DNA of 5,230 nt from Oscillospiraceae bacterium (GTDB lineage Bacteria > Bacillota > Clostridia > Oscillospirales > Oscillospiraceae), in the NCBI GenBank assembly GCA_016296235.1, contig JAEDJR010000137.1:1-5230 (forward strand), read 5' to 3'. The translations under genes and the position numbers were made by a program. A model generated the notes under the pieces. The model was given only the letters and a program-made list of their open reading frames with translations, did not search any database and had not been told where the DNA came from. Positions 5,096 through 5,230 of this stretch are shown piece by piece. Position 1 is the stretch's first letter, and the number at the start of each line of letters is the position of its first letter.

Positions 5096-5230
5096 TTGAA
5101 TTGACAATTGATAATTGACAATTGACAATGGAGGTATCCGCTTCGCGGATGATTTGAAATGCTGCGCCGCACCCTCTCGTGCCCCCTCTACAGGGGGCTG
5201 GACGCCCGCAGGGCGGCCTGGGGGTTGCTG
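5096..5230. repeat. Intergenic repeat element: heptad string plus three hairpins, running off the window
   Basis: After the heptads come three back-to-back short hairpins: ATCCGC-TTC-GCGGAT (5136-5150), GCCCCC-TCTACA-GGGGGC (5181-5198) and CGCCC-GCA-GGGCG (5203-5215). Composition switches sharply from AT-rich to GC-rich at about 5131. No credible gene is present: no ORF has a ribosome binding site or family resemblance. The layout suggests a dispersed, non-coding repeat (MITE- or REP-like) of which only the left part is visible; its right end and possible target-site duplication lie outside. That it is multi-copy is inference from memory of similar sequence. Confidence 0.6.
5101..5128. repeat. 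Four tandem TTGACAA heptads
   Basis: Four consecutive 7-bp units, TTGACAA, TTGATAA, TTGACAA, TTGACAA, preceded by a degenerate partial copy (TTTGAA, 5095-5100). The units contain CAATT/AATTG dyads, so the array can fold weakly on itself. I recognise this AT-rich heptad string as a recurring intergenic motif in gut Clostridia, from memory. Each TTGACA resembles a -35 box, but no -10 box follows. The stretch 5052-5094 before it shows nothing I can assign. Confidence 0.8.

Noticed and set aside
5101..5128. Tandem TTGACA boxes as an array of promoters
   Set aside because: No TATAAT-like sequence occurs 16-18 bp downstream on either strand; the following sequence is GC-rich hairpins.
4873..5172. 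99-codon minus-strand ORF across the terminator and the heptad repeat
   Set aside because: Its CQLSIINCQF part is just the TTGACAA heptads read as protein and the rest is antisense to the VanW tail; a repeat artefact.

Overview
The window looks like chromosomal DNA from a GC-rich, gut-type Clostridia (Bacillota), most likely Oscillospiraceae/Ruminococcaceae. The grounds are an Nfn-type ferredoxin:NAD(P)H oxidoreductase pair, a YoaR-like VanW cell-envelope protein, AGGAGG-type ribosome binding sites, SigA-type promoters, and a TTGACAA-heptad/hairpin intergenic element of a kind I associate with this group. The lineage is inference. Gene content is mostly ordinary housekeeping, and I see no phage, IS, CRISPR or defence genes.

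Layout. The left part is read leftwards from a strong promoter near 2720-2755: nfnA (2669-1815), nfnB (1801-419) and a small Dabb-domain protein (413-129). The three genes are tightly packed, with nfnB's Shine-Dalgarno overlapping the nfnA stop codon and 5 bp between nfnB and the Dabb gene, so they form one operon. Just past it, on the same strand, is tRNA-Val(GAC) (76-1) with its own consensus promoter (TTGACA-N17-TATAAT). No terminator separates the operon from the tRNA. A ~310-bp intergenic region (2670-2980) holds divergent promoters for the nfn operon (minus) and for the VanW gene (plus), with a 9-bp-arm inverted repeat between them.

The right part is one large plus-strand gene (about 2981-5008) for a single-pass membrane protein: Pro/Glu-rich cytoplasmic N-terminus, one transmembrane helix, YoaR-type peptidoglycan-binding-like regions, a VanW domain with its conserved GGGVCQ motif, a possible G5-like region and an acidic Asp-Pro-Trp tail. 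Its start is problematic: the best ribosome binding site points to an ATC codon, and the first conventional start in frame is a GTG 19 codons further in. A perfect 40-bp palindrome follows the stop as a terminator. The window ends inside a non-coding repeat element made of TTGACAA heptads and three short GC-rich hairpins.

Functionally, NfnA and NfnB should form the cytoplasmic, flavin-based bifurcating transhydrogenase linking reduced ferredoxin, NADH and NADPH. The Dabb protein is co-transcribed but its role is unknown. The VanW protein is an unrelated, divergently transcribed envelope gene.
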